Source: Methanobacterium petrolearium (GTDB lineage Archaea; Methanobacteriota; Methanobacteria; Methanobacteriales; Methanobacteriaceae). Taken from it: a DNA stretch of 64,000 bases. Location: the NCBI RefSeq assembly GCF_017873625.1, contig NZ_JAGGKL010000005.1, positions 1 through 64,000 of the forward strand. The letters are read 5' to 3'. A program made the position numbers and the translations under genes. Under the pieces are notes generated by a model, which worked only from the letters and a program-made list of their open reading frames with translations, made no database searches and was not told the DNA's origin. Shown in pieces: positions 56,880 to 64,000 of the stretch. How positions within the stretch are numbered: position 1 is the stretch's first letter; each line of letters opens with the position of its first letter.

Positions 56880-58031
56880 ATGGAAGACAACGGAATACCT
56901 GAAGAGCAAATATACCAGATGCTCAGGAAATACAAAGAAAAAGACCTCACCCATCGTTCAGGTAGAATCTTAGGATCAATGTGCACCTGTCCACATCCAG
57001 TGGGAATTAAAGCATATATGATGTTTTTAGAGTCAAACTTAGGAGATCCCGGACTTTTCCCCGGAACAAAGTCCCTGGAGGAAGAAGCAATCACCATGCT
57101 TGGTGAATTGATGGGCAAAAAGGAAGTTTACGGTCATATTATAACGGGAGGCACTGAAGCCAACCTTATGGCCATGCGAGCCGCTCGGAATATTAGTAAA
57201 GTTAGGGATCCTGAGATAATCGTACCTAAATCAGCTCATTTTTCCTTCAAAAAGGCTGCAGATATGTTAAAGCTTGATATGAAAATGGCAGATCTGGATG
57301 ATGATTACCGGATGGACACCTCCTCAGTGGAGGATCTCATCTCTGATAACACTGTTGCTATTGTAGGAGTAGCCGGAACCACTGAACTGGGAAAAATTGA
57401 CCCAATTGAAGAACTATCCAGGATATGTCTGGAAAAAGACATCTACTTACATGTGGATGCGGCCTTTGGAGGTTACAGCATCCCGTTCCTAAAAGATGCA
57501 GGTTATGATCTTCCTGAATTTGATTTTTCTCTCCCAGGAGTTTCATCCATAACCATAGATCCTCATAAGATGGGTCTTGCCCCCATACCTACTGGTGGAA
57601 TACTTTTCAGGGAACGTGAGTACTTGGAGGTTATGGCAATTGAAACACCCTATCTTACCGAGGATTTACAGTCCACAGTGGTAGGTACCCGTACCGGGGC
57701 AGCCACAGCAGCCACCTGGGCCCTCCTGAAGCACCTTGGCAGGGAAGGATACCAGGAGGTATCCAGAAAATGTATGGAGATCACCTCACACTTAGCTGAA
57801 GGTGTGGAAAAAGCAGGATTTGAACTTGTAACACGCCCTGAACTTAATATAGTGGCTTTTCGTTCATCACAAATTCCAGTAGAAGAGATAGCCAGCAAAC
57901 TTGAAAACAGGGGATGGGCTGTTTCCCTGGCATCCTACCCACAGGCAATCAGGATCATAGTCATGCCTCATTTGAAACGAGAGCATGTTAAGGCATTTCT
58001 GGCGGATCTTGAACTAATTAAAGAGGATTAA
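56880..58031 (+). CDS. mfnA: L-tyrosine/L-aspartate decarboxylase MfnA
   Basis: A 383-residue PLP-dependent group II decarboxylase of the MfnA family. It makes tyramine for methanofuran and, in related enzymes, beta-alanine from aspartate for coenzyme A. Features: HITGGTEANLMAMRAARN, HVDAAFGGY and the PLP Lys in TIDPHKMGLAPIPTGG. ATG 56880 is chosen because AGGG is six bases upstream; an ATG two codons before it touches the ribosome site. Followed by the fumarase beta gene after six bases. Confidence 0.93.
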   Translation: MEDNGIPEEQIYQMLRKYKEKDLTHRSGRILGSMCTCPHPVGIKAYMMFLESNLGDPGLFPGTKSLEEEAITMLGELMGKKEVYGHIITGGTEANLMAMRAARNISKVRDPEIIVPKSAHFSFKKAADMLKLDMKMADLDDDYRMDTSSVEDLISDNTVAIVGVAGTTELGKIDPIEELSRICLEKDIYLHVDAAFGGYSIPFLKDAGYDLPEFDFSLPGVSSITIDPHKMGLAPIPTGGILFREREYLEVMAIETPYLTEDLQSTVVGTRTGAATAATWALLKHLGREGYQEVSRKCMEITSHLAEGVEKAGFELVTRPELNIVAFRSSQIPVEEIASKLENRGWAVSLASYPQAIRIIVMPHLKREHVKAFLADLELIKED

Positions 58032-58037
58032 TGAATA

Positions 58038-58541
58038 ATGACAAATTTTAAGGTAATAAAGACCCCCATCCAAAAAATGGATGTTGATGATTTGGTTGTG
58101 GGAGATCGTATTGCTATTAGTGGAGAAATTCTCACTGGTCGGGATGCTGCCCTTCCCCGTCTGGTAAAACTCCTTGAAAATGGTGAAAGTCCTGCAGATC
58201 TTACCGGTACGGTGATTATGCACACAGCAGTAAGCCCTGCTGGTATAGCACCAACCAGCAGCAACAAAACCGAAATAGAAAATAGTATAGCTCCACTATC
58301 TGCAAATGGTGTGAGAATGCACATTGGGAAAGGAGCCCTGGGTGATGAAACCATCCATGCCCTTAAAAAGTATAATTCTGTTTTTGTGGTCACACCCCCG
58401 GCAGCAGCCCTCCTTACCAGCAAAGTCACATCATCCGAAGTTCTGGCATTTCCTGAGGAAGGTATGGAAGCCATACATCGTCTGGAAGTCAAAAATTTCC
58501 CGGGGATAGTGGCAGTTGCTCAGGGTGAGTCTATTTACTAA
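58038..58541 (+). CDS. Fumarate hydratase class I, beta (C-terminal) subunit
   Basis: A 167-residue protein matching the C-terminal domain of Fe-S fumarases: VGDRIAISGEILTGRDAALPRLVKLLENGE, HTAVSPAGIAPTSSNKTEIENSI and GKGALGDETI. In methanogens the enzyme has two separate subunits; the alpha subunit, which holds the 4Fe-4S cluster, is not adjacent. Works in the incomplete reductive TCA cycle. Probably co-transcribed with mfnA. Confidence 0.9.
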   Translation: MTNFKVIKTPIQKMDVDDLVVGDRIAISGEILTGRDAALPRLVKLLENGESPADLTGTVIMHTAVSPAGIAPTSSNKTEIENSIAPLSANGVRMHIGKGALGDETIHALKKYNSVFVVTPPAAALLTSKVTSSEVLAFPEEGMEAIHRLEVKNFPGIVAVAQGESIY

Positions 58542-58576
58542 ACTAATTCCATGATATTAATTTGTTTTTATTCATT

Positions 58577-59212
58577 TCAGGGCCCTGGTTTTCCAAAAGC
58601 CTTGTCCCCTGCGTCTCCTAAACCAGGAACAATGTAACCATCGTGATTGAGCTTTTCATCCACTGCACAGGTGTATATTTCAACTTGAGGGTGTTCAGCC
58701 TCCACACATTTAATACCCTGTTTAGAAGCTATGACATTGAGCACCACTAACCTACGTGGGCTTCCCTTCTTCTGGATCCGATCTAAAATAGCGTTCATGG
58801 TATTTCCAGTGGCCAACATAGGATCAGCAACCACCACTATCTTATCCTCCACAGAGGGTAGTTTGAAGTAACCCACCTCCACTGGGAAAGGTGGTTCATC
58901 TTTTCTCCAGGCTCCTACCACACCGTACTGTGCCTCCTTGAAAACCCACATAATCCCCTCAACTAATGGTATAGCGGCTCTTAAGACACTTACCACTACT
59001 AAATCCTTTTCACATTTAATTTCAACTCCTGCAGCAGTTCCTAAAGGAGTTTGGACGGTCACATCATCTTTTTCAAGTGTGTTGGCCAGTTCATAGGCTA
59101 ACCAACTGCCTATTTCAGTTATCCCTGCCCGGAAGTTGGTTCTATCTATGTTCTCCTCCCTGATCAGGGTGAGTTTTTCCTGCACCAGTAAATGGTCAAT
59201 TATTTTGATCAT
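58577..59212 (-). CDS. upp: Uracil phosphoribosyltransferase
   Basis: A 211-residue UPRT for pyrimidine salvage. The PRPP-binding motif is VVADPMLATGNTM (about 127-139), and the C-terminal uracil-binding region is GYIVPGLGDAGDKAFG. Converges with the fumarase gene, with 35 bases between stops. Confidence 0.96.
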   Translation of the reverse strand: MIKIIDHLLVQEKLTLIREENIDRTNFRAGITEIGSWLAYELANTLEKDDVTVQTPLGTAAGVEIKCEKDLVVVSVLRAAIPLVEGIMWVFKEAQYGVVGAWRKDEPPFPVEVGYFKLPSVEDKIVVVADPMLATGNTMNAILDRIQKKGSPRRLVVLNVIASKQGIKCVEAEHPQVEIYTCAVDEKLNHDGYIVPGLGDAGDKAFGKPGP

Positions 59213-59371
59213 ACTTTCACACCTGCGACTTACATTGTGTAAATGTCATTTATTCAATTTTTAGTTCTGTTTTATTTTTTTCCTATAATTGTTTTAACTG
59301 TAATTATATGTTTATCAGATTTTCCCAAAATTCATTTTAGTTAAACTACATACTAAATGTAGGGTGTGAAA

Positions 59372-60430
59372 ATGCGAACCAAGTTACTGGTTATAATTGC
59401 GGTTCCAATAATATTAATAGCTATTTTGGTAGTTTTCTTTTTGGCAGTTCCTGAAGGTGTTAACAAAACTGGTTCTAATTACAGTACCGAAATCTTGGCA
59501 GAAAACCTTGAAGTTCCATGGGCACTGGCATTTTTACCAGATGATCGTCTAATATTCACTGAACGTGGAGGTAATGTCAGTATTCTGGAAGACCAGAATG
59601 TTAAAACTGTGGGAACCATTAATGTAACACAAAACAGTGAATCAGGACTTCTGGGTATTGCTGTAGATCCTAACTTCACTCAAAACAATTACATCTACCT
59701 TTACTATACTTTTGGTGATTATAACCGCATTTCCCGTTTCAAACTGGAAAGAGACCAGCTGTCTAATGAAACGATCCTCGTTGACAACATTCCTGCTGCC
59801 CAGATACATGATGCAGGAAGACTGAAGTTTGGGCCAGATGGAAAGCTCTATGCAACTACTGGGGATTCTGGGGATTCTGCTCTGGCTCAGAACTTGAGTT
59901 CCCTGGCTGGTAAAATATTACGCCTTAACTCGGATGGTACAGTTCCAGATGACAATCCTTATGGAACTTATGTTTACAGTTACGGACACCGGAACCCACA
60001 GGGGATAACTTGGGATGAACAGGGGATGATGTACGCATCTGAACATGGTCAAACCATGAACGATGAAATTAACATTATAACTAAGGGTGGAAACTATGGA
60101 TGGCCTCTTTATGAAGGTAATAATACTGCACCTGGATTCATAAAGCCTTTAAGGGCCTACACGGAATTCACTTTAGCTCCTTCTGGAATAGCCTACTATG
60201 AAAATGCTATTTACGTGGCAGGTCTCAAAGGCTCTCAACTAAGGAAATTAAACTTGTCTACTGATGGAAAAACCATCGTGGGAGAAGAAACCCTGTTAAC
60301 GGATCTGGGAAGAATAAGGGATGTGGTGGAGCATGAAGGGTACCTTTACATCTCCACTTGCAATCGTGATGGTCGGGGAACTCCCCAATCAGGAGATGAT
60401 AAGATAATAAGGATTAAACTGGATTATTAA
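59372..60430 (+). CDS. Secreted PQQ-type sugar dehydrogenase-like beta-propeller
   Basis: A 352-residue protein with an N-terminal membrane anchor or signal (LLVIIAVPIILIAILVVFFL) and a six-bladed propeller of the glucose/sorbosone dehydrogenase (GSDH, YliI-like) family: VPWALAFLPDDRLIFTERGGNVSIL, ESGLLGIAVDPNF, YSYGHRNPQGITWD (the conserved HRNPQG), GGNYGWPLYEGN. In bacteria such proteins bind PQQ and calcium. Methanogens are not known to make PQQ, so the cofactor and substrate are uncertain. ATG 59372 follows AGGGTGTGAAA. Confidence 0.85.
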   Translation: MRTKLLVIIAVPIILIAILVVFFLAVPEGVNKTGSNYSTEILAENLEVPWALAFLPDDRLIFTERGGNVSILEDQNVKTVGTINVTQNSESGLLGIAVDPNFTQNNYIYLYYTFGDYNRISRFKLERDQLSNETILVDNIPAAQIHDAGRLKFGPDGKLYATTGDSGDSALAQNLSSLAGKILRLNSDGTVPDDNPYGTYVYSYGHRNPQGITWDEQGMMYASEHGQTMNDEINIITKGGNYGWPLYEGNNTAPGFIKPLRAYTEFTLAPSGIAYYENAIYVAGLKGSQLRKLNLSTDGKTIVGEETLLTDLGRIRDVVEHEGYLYISTCNRDGRGTPQSGDDKIIRIKLDY

Positions 60431-60454
60431 GAAATTTTAGGGTAGTCTATTGGA

Positions 60455-61057
60455 TCATTCACTTTTTTCCGGTTCATTATCATCATTTTCTTTGTTTTTA
60501 TTCCCATTTCTGTTTGCATTTCCCTTTTTGTCCCTTATTAACACATTTTTGCCATGAGGTGAAGGTATAACCCTCATGTCTCCATTTTTAAACTCTAATT
60601 CCATTTCTTTTCCATCATACAACATGTGCAGGAATATGGCTAGGGATGAAACCTCAGAATGGGGTTGTGTGGTCACCGAGACATTCCAATCTGCCTCTTG
60701 ATACACTTTACTGGGAACCCTGGAACCACCTACCACCACCAGTTTATCTTTATTTGAGGCCCTGATTTTGGGAGTTACCTCCTGAACTGGCTCTCCATAC
60801 ATGGTTAGGTGGATTATTTCTCCACCTCCTTTTTTCCATTCACCAAGGAGATTTTGCCATCCTTTACGGTATCCCACCTGAAAATCACCACCCCAACGTT
60901 TAACCACATCCTGAACATTTGCAATGAGCTTTTTATCATGGTCACCACTTAAAAATACTCCTGATGCTCCCAATGCACGGGCAGTCAGGCAAACATGGGT
61001 GGTAATCCGTGCATCACGTTGCCTGCGATGATCCAGACGTAAAACATTAACTTGCAT
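60455..61057 (-). CDS. trm56: tRNA (cytidine(56)-2'-O)-methyltransferase
   Basis: A 200-residue archaeal SPOUT methyltransferase (aTrm56) that methylates the ribose of C56 in the T-loop. It starts MQVNVLRLDHRRQRDARITTHVCLTARALGA; the knotted SAM site is VVVGGSRVPSKVYQEADWNVSVTTQPHSEVSSLAIFL. The last 20-25 residues are a low-complexity Asn/Lys/Glu tail. Directly follows cobS: its ATG begins at the base after the cobS stop. Confidence 0.92.
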   Translation of the reverse strand: MQVNVLRLDHRRQRDARITTHVCLTARALGASGVFLSGDHDKKLIANVQDVVKRWGGDFQVGYRKGWQNLLGEWKKGGGEIIHLTMYGEPVQEVTPKIRASNKDKLVVVGGSRVPSKVYQEADWNVSVTTQPHSEVSSLAIFLHMLYDGKEMELEFKNGDMRVIPSPHGKNVLIRDKKGNANRNGNKNKENDDNEPEKSE

Positions 61058-61867
61058 TTAAAAACCCCACGAAATGAATATAACCATAACCACTAAGGAT
61101 AACATCCGCCCTATCTCATTGGATGCTCCCAGTATATCTCCGGTTGTATACTTGAAACTTCGCCTGGTTATTAAAACCATGATAAGTCCAGCAACCACTC
61201 CCCCTACTATGCCAACGACTCCTATGTAACTAAAAGCCAGGAATCCTAACAGGAGAGCGAAAATTATGGAAACTGTTAGAAGTTTACAGTTCATGTTCTT
61301 TACAAAGTACTGTCCAGTACCATCATCCAAAGATTTGGAAAACGTTGCACAACTCACCAAACTCGTTTTAGCAGCAATTTCTGAAGTAAAAAGTGCAGTA
61401 AGAATGTAAATTGGGGGTATGGTAGTTACGGCAGTGAAAGTTATTAGAGAAACTGTCAAAAGATTAGCCAGACCTCCAGTTCCTATTCTTTTATCTCGCA
61501 TTATCTCTATTCTACGCTCTGGATCTCCATGGGCCATTAATCCATCGCCAAAATCCACCAGACCGTCCAGGTGGTGGAAACCAGTAAATGAAATGGCCAG
61601 AGTGTAAATCAATGCAGCTGATAACAATTGGGGTAGATGTAATGGATCTAAAATCAGCCAACCAAAACCTCCCACAATTATTCCAATGAAAGCCCCAATC
61701 AAAGGCCACAAAAATGTGAACCTTGCCATTTCTGGAATGGTGCTGTGAATATTTAGGGGTAATATTGTGGAGAAGGATATCAGGCCCATAAACCCCTGCC
61801 AGCTAAGAGGTGCACGTTCATTCCTTTCGGTATCAGAAAGGGTATCCTTACCTTGTGAACTGTTCAT
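61058..61867 (-). CDS. cobS: Adenosylcobinamide-GDP ribazoletransferase (cobalamin synthase)
   Basis: A 269-residue membrane enzyme joining adenosylcobinamide-GDP to alpha-ribazole (phosphate). The conserved acidic motif is GFHHLDGLVDFGDGLMAHGDPERRIEIMRDKRIGTGG, in line with CobS of other genera, with six or more membrane helices. ATG 61867 is chosen; the open frame starts at a GTG four codons earlier. Upstream is the CobZ/PgpA-like gene, whose stop is eight bases before this ATG. Its substrate is made by CobY (28.6 kb). Confidence 0.93.
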   Translation of the reverse strand: MNSSQGKDTLSDTERNERAPLSWQGFMGLISFSTILPLNIHSTIPEMARFTFLWPLIGAFIGIIVGGFGWLILDPLHLPQLLSAALIYTLAISFTGFHHLDGLVDFGDGLMAHGDPERRIEIMRDKRIGTGGLANLLTVSLITFTAVTTIPPIYILTALFTSEIAAKTSLVSCATFSKSLDDGTGQYFVKNMNCKLLTVSIIFALLLGFLAFSYIGVVGIVGGVVAGLIMVLITRRSFKYTTGDILGASNEIGRMLSLVVMVIFISWGF

Positions 61868-61875
61868 GGCGATAA

Positions 61876-62322
61876 TCACTCCTCAAAAACCTTGGACATG
61901 GAACCTGCCACCAGACCGGCAAAAACATCATCCAGCATAGGTCCTAAAGTTCCAATAATCCCTGGTTTCTCCTCATCATACCGTTTAAAGTTGAATATTG
62001 CTTTAGTGCCAGCAATTTGGTTGGCAATGGCCATGCCTAGAACCTCGTCAGAGTACAGATAAGCTGGGTCATCATCCACATTGATCCCACTGATTCTGTG
62101 TTTTTGAAGGTCTTCTTCAACCTTGATCCCGGCTACAATTAACACTACAACATTGATATCTGCCAACGATTTCCGGATCTGTTCTTCCAGCACAATTTCC
62201 AGTTTCCTGGTTCTTTCAACTCCTGCCAGAAGTTCTAAACCTGCATCTACCAGTTGGGATACTTCAACCCCTACTTCTGACATTAACTCATAAATAGTGT
62301 AGGGCATCTGTTCATCTTCCAT
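61876..62322 (-). CDS. cobZ: CobZ/PgpA-like phosphatase, probable alpha-ribazole phosphatase
   Basis: 148 residues with the PgpA-like fold seen in archaeal CobZ: TYELMSEVGVEVSQLVDAGLELLAGVERTRKLEIVLEEQ at the N-terminus and NFKRYDEEKPGIIGTLGPMLDDVFAGLVAGS at the C-terminus. CobZ of Methanosarcina dephosphorylates alpha-ribazole phosphate, replacing bacterial CobC. The position directly before cobS supports this role over lipid phosphatidylglycerophosphatase. Start at Met 62322, with AGGTG six bases upstream. Confidence 0.78.
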   Translation of the reverse strand: MEDEQMPYTIYELMSEVGVEVSQLVDAGLELLAGVERTRKLEIVLEEQIRKSLADINVVVLIVAGIKVEEDLQKHRISGINVDDDPAYLYSDEVLGMAIANQIAGTKAIFNFKRYDEEKPGIIGTLGPMLDDVFAGLVAGSMSKVFEE

Positions 62323-62588
62323 TAAAAACACCTATAAATTTTAATTAATTATAGTGGGGGCACTGCTAAATAATTTATTCTAAATAAAGGGGTGAATAAA
62401 TCCTATTTGGTATGAATTTTGTAGTGAACAATACATTGACCCTTCCTATGGATAAATTATTTAGATATATATTAACATAAATATCACTACAATTATCTGG
62501 TCTAGATAATATGGAAAATTATATCCTACCATTGTTAGGATATTTTGATGGCCTATAAGCGGATAGATCAACAGATGGGGGTGTTAAT

Positions 62589-63092
62589 TTGAGAGTTCAT
62601 CTTAGAGTCTTCGTAGAAGTTGAAAATCTGGGAAAAGCTATGAATGCCCTTACTGATGCAGGCATTACCGGATTTTATCTCCTGGAATATAAAGGTATGT
62701 CTCCTCAGGATTGGAAGGGATTCTCTATTAAAGAAGATCCTAAGTCAGCAATAAGTCTCATCAGGGACTATGCTAACGATGCTATGCTTATTTGTTGTGT
62801 GGTGGAAGAAGAAAAAACAGATGAAATTGTAGAATCAGTAATGAACGCCATGGAAGGTGAAAAATATACCATTCTAGAGGTTCCAATTCGGCGCATTATC
62901 GTGAACTACAAAGATGAAGATAAAGAACGAGCTGAAACATGGTTACTTGAGAAAGAAGTACCTTGCTTTTACTGTGGTGAAAAAGCTGTTCAAAGAATAA
63001 GAATAGATTTAAACAAAGCTAAAATATGGTGCACTAATTGTGGTGCAGCCAGATACTACCTCATAAAAGGTGTAGAAAAGGAGGAACAGTAA
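62589..63092 (+). CDS. MJ1244-like P-II-fold protein with C-terminal zinc ribbon
   Basis: A 167-residue protein. Residues 1-110 look like a ferredoxin-like/P-II-type fold (RVHLRVFVEVENLGKAMNALTDAGITGFYLLEYKG, then VVEEEKTDEIVESVMNAM...ILEVPIRRIIV). Residues 120-160 form a zinc ribbon: CFYCGEKAVQRI...WCTNCGAARYY. It resembles MJ1244-like proteins restricted to methanogens; function unknown. The start is a TTG with GGGGGTG five bases upstream. The stop overlaps the next ATG (TAATG). Confidence 0.75.
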   Translation: MRVHLRVFVEVENLGKAMNALTDAGITGFYLLEYKGMSPQDWKGFSIKEDPKSAISLIRDYANDAMLICCVVEEEKTDEIVESVMNAMEGEKYTILEVPIRRIIVNYKDEDKERAETWLLEKEVPCFYCGEKAVQRIRIDLNKAKIWCTNCGAARYYLIKGVEKEEQ

Positions 63093-63280
63093 TGGCTGTT
63101 AAAAAATGGAAACTTGAAAAGAGTGCCAGCTGTTATAACTGTGGAGATGCCACTATTCATGATGTAGAGGTAGATGAGTACAGTATCAAAATACGATGCC
63201 GGGACTGTGGATTCAGCCGTTATTACACCTTTCACATGGTAGATTTACCTGTGAAATGCGATACTGATGACGAAAAATAG
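63092..63280 (+). CDS. Small zinc-ribbon protein partner
   Basis: A 62-residue protein that is almost entirely one zinc ribbon: CYNCGDATIHDVEVDEYSIKIRCRDCGFSRYY. Its ribbon is clearly homologous to the C-terminal ribbon of the preceding protein (same CX2CG...CX2CG...RYY pattern and spacing), so the pair arose by duplication or keeps a matched fold. AAAGGAGGAA precedes the ATG at 63092, which shares a base with the previous stop. Function unknown. Confidence 0.8.
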   Translation: MAVKKWKLEKSASCYNCGDATIHDVEVDEYSIKIRCRDCGFSRYYTFHMVDLPVKCDTDDEK

Positions 63281-63287
63281 AAAAAGG

Positions 63288-63314
63288 AAATAGGTATAAA
63301 TTATATACCTATTT
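63288..63314. terminator. Bidirectional terminator between converging genes
   Basis: An 11-pair stem, AAATAGGTATA (63288-63298) with TATACCTATTT (63304-63314), has a five-base loop. It lies between the zinc-ribbon gene and hsp20, whose stop codon (63313-63315) falls inside the 3' arm. Suited to serve both directions. Confidence 0.7.
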
Positions 63315-63756
63315 AATTAATTTCAACCTTGAAACTCTCAGTTTTTTCCTGTTTTGGAATTTCAACCTTTAAAACACCGTTTTCGTATTTGGCTTCAGCT
63401 TCCTGAGGAATAACCTTTTTGGGAAGTCTGACAGTTCTTCTAACAACTCCTGATTTTCGATCATGGCGATTTAGAGGGGTTCCACGGTTAGTTTCTTCTT
63501 CAAAGTCAAAATTAGCTTTTACCCTGACCCTGGTTTCTGTGACATCCAGTTCAATATCTTTCTTTTTAATACCTGGCAGGTCCACATGAACGATCATGCT
63601 CTCATCAGTTTCGAGAATATCTTTCCCAGGAACAAATGTGTAGTCAATGATGGATTTTCCAATGTCTTTACTGATATTATCAATAGTTCGTGCGGTATCT
63701 TCCATCATTTTCTCGATAAAACCTTTTTTATCCCGAGTACTCCGTTTATTTTTCAT
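63313..63756 (-). CDS. Small heat shock protein (Hsp20/alpha-crystallin)
   Basis: A 147-residue sHSP. N-terminal arm (1-45), alpha-crystallin domain with DESMIVHVDLPGIKKKDIELDVTETRVRV and RRTVRLPKKVIPQEAEAKYENGVLKVEIPK (typical V.LPK...A.Y.NGVL motif), and a short tail. It holds unfolded proteins in oligomers. Start at 63756 with GAGGTGA upstream. Confidence 0.95.
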   Translation of the reverse strand: MKNKRSTRDKKGFIEKMMEDTARTIDNISKDIGKSIIDYTFVPGKDILETDESMIVHVDLPGIKKKDIELDVTETRVRVKANFDFEEETNRGTPLNRHDRKSGVVRRTVRLPKKVIPQEAEAKYENGVLKVEIPKQEKTESFKVEIN

Positions 63757-63785
63757 TTATTTCACCTCATAGTTTATGAGTCAAC

Positions 63786-63832
63786 CTCGTTTTCGAGTCA
63801 ATTAATGTAATGACCAAATCAATTATATAAAA
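63786..63832 (-). promoter_or_regulatory. hsp20 promoter with palindromic leader element
   Basis: A TATA-like TTTTATATAA (reverse strand, about 63823-63832) is followed, nearer the gene, by the palindrome CTCG-TTTT-CGAG (63786-63797). The repeated GAGTCAA flanks it on either side. Such a position downstream of the TATA box would fit a heat-shock repressor site (inference). Confidence 0.4.
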
Positions 63833-63994
63833 TTTCCCAGAAAAACCCAAAAAAATGATACATAGTCATTGTAAAATAATATAAAACAGATCAACAATTA
63901 AGGAAAAATGGGTGAATCTCAGATTAATATAGATTCAAAGGAAATAATCATTAATAGGAAATCTGAATATACCCATATTGGAGGATTATAATTT

Positions 63995-64000
63995 ATGGTT
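63995..64000 (+). CDS. Probable start of a gene cut by the window end
   Basis: An ATG at 63995 has GGAGG at 63980-63984, ten bases upstream. Only two codons are visible. A 27-codon open frame (63908-63991) lies just before it and ends three bases ahead of this ATG; it could be a leader peptide or chance. Confidence 0.4.

Overview
The window looks like a chromosome segment of a mesophilic, low-GC hydrogenotrophic methanogen of the Methanobacteriales, most likely Methanobacterium or a close relative. The evidence is a complete mcrBDCGA operon followed directly by mtrEDCBAFGH, the F420-non-reducing hydrogenase operon mvhDGAB, methanogenesis marker genes (Mmp10, Mmp14), a class-II methanogen-type seryl-tRNA synthetase, archaeal cobalamin and methanofuran genes, and a giant DUF11-repeat surface protein. 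Genus level is an inference. No tRNA, rRNA, IS element, prophage or CRISPR array was seen.

Layout. 1-3.1 kb: the tail of an unknown gene, a duplicated small membrane protein, and feoAB with a candidate metal-regulator operator. 3.4-9.7 kb: a co-directional set of eight genes (DUF134 regulator with zinc ribbons, NifX-like protein, Mrp ATPase, second NifX-like protein, two MinD-type ATPases carrying ferredoxin domains, a cation-efflux protein fused to a third NifX-like domain, and a metallo-beta-lactamase-fold protein). Its composition recalls the bacterial orange-protein (ORP) clusters that handle a Mo/Cu-sulfide cofactor. This is the best candidate for an under-described system. 9.7-12.5 kb: two radical SAM enzymes, one of them Mmp10, which modifies McrA, divergent from mcr. 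12.6-22.6 kb: mcr then mtr, separated by a strong terminator that nearly matches the one after mtrH, and preceded by a long mcr leader with competing hairpins. 22.9-25.9 kb: two copies of an antiporter plus universal-stress-protein pair. 26-30 kb: Mmp14, a wHTH/membrane-protein pair, cobY, a PRC-barrel protein and stand-alone Fae. 30.4-32.4 kb: sufC and a SufB/D protein. 32.9-36.9 kb: mvhDGAB.

37.4-47.1 kb holds one gene for a surface protein of about 3,229 residues with many DUF11-type repeats; four 372-bp repeats near its 3' end are almost identical and mosaic, a sign of recent recombination. 47.2-63.8 kb is mostly housekeeping: a CooT-like nickel protein, pyrC, a UPF0348 protein, an FKBP prolyl isomerase, serS, pcc1, a CooC-like ATPase, ribosomal protein L10e, ppsA, mfnA, a fumarase beta subunit, upp, a PQQ-type sugar dehydrogenase, tRNA Cm56 methyltransferase, cobS, a CobZ/PgpA-like phosphatase, an MJ1244-like protein with a zinc-ribbon partner, and hsp20. 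The last bases hold the probable start of a further gene.

How it fits together: Mvh supplies electrons from H2 (to a heterodisulfide reductase not in this window), Mtr moves methyl groups from tetrahydromethanopterin to coenzyme M while pumping sodium, and Mcr releases methane. Neighbouring genes modify McrA, make the cobamide used by MtrA (cobY, cobS, cobZ), make methanofuran (mfnA) and handle iron, nickel and Fe-S clusters (feoAB, suf, CooC, CooT, the ORP-like cluster).
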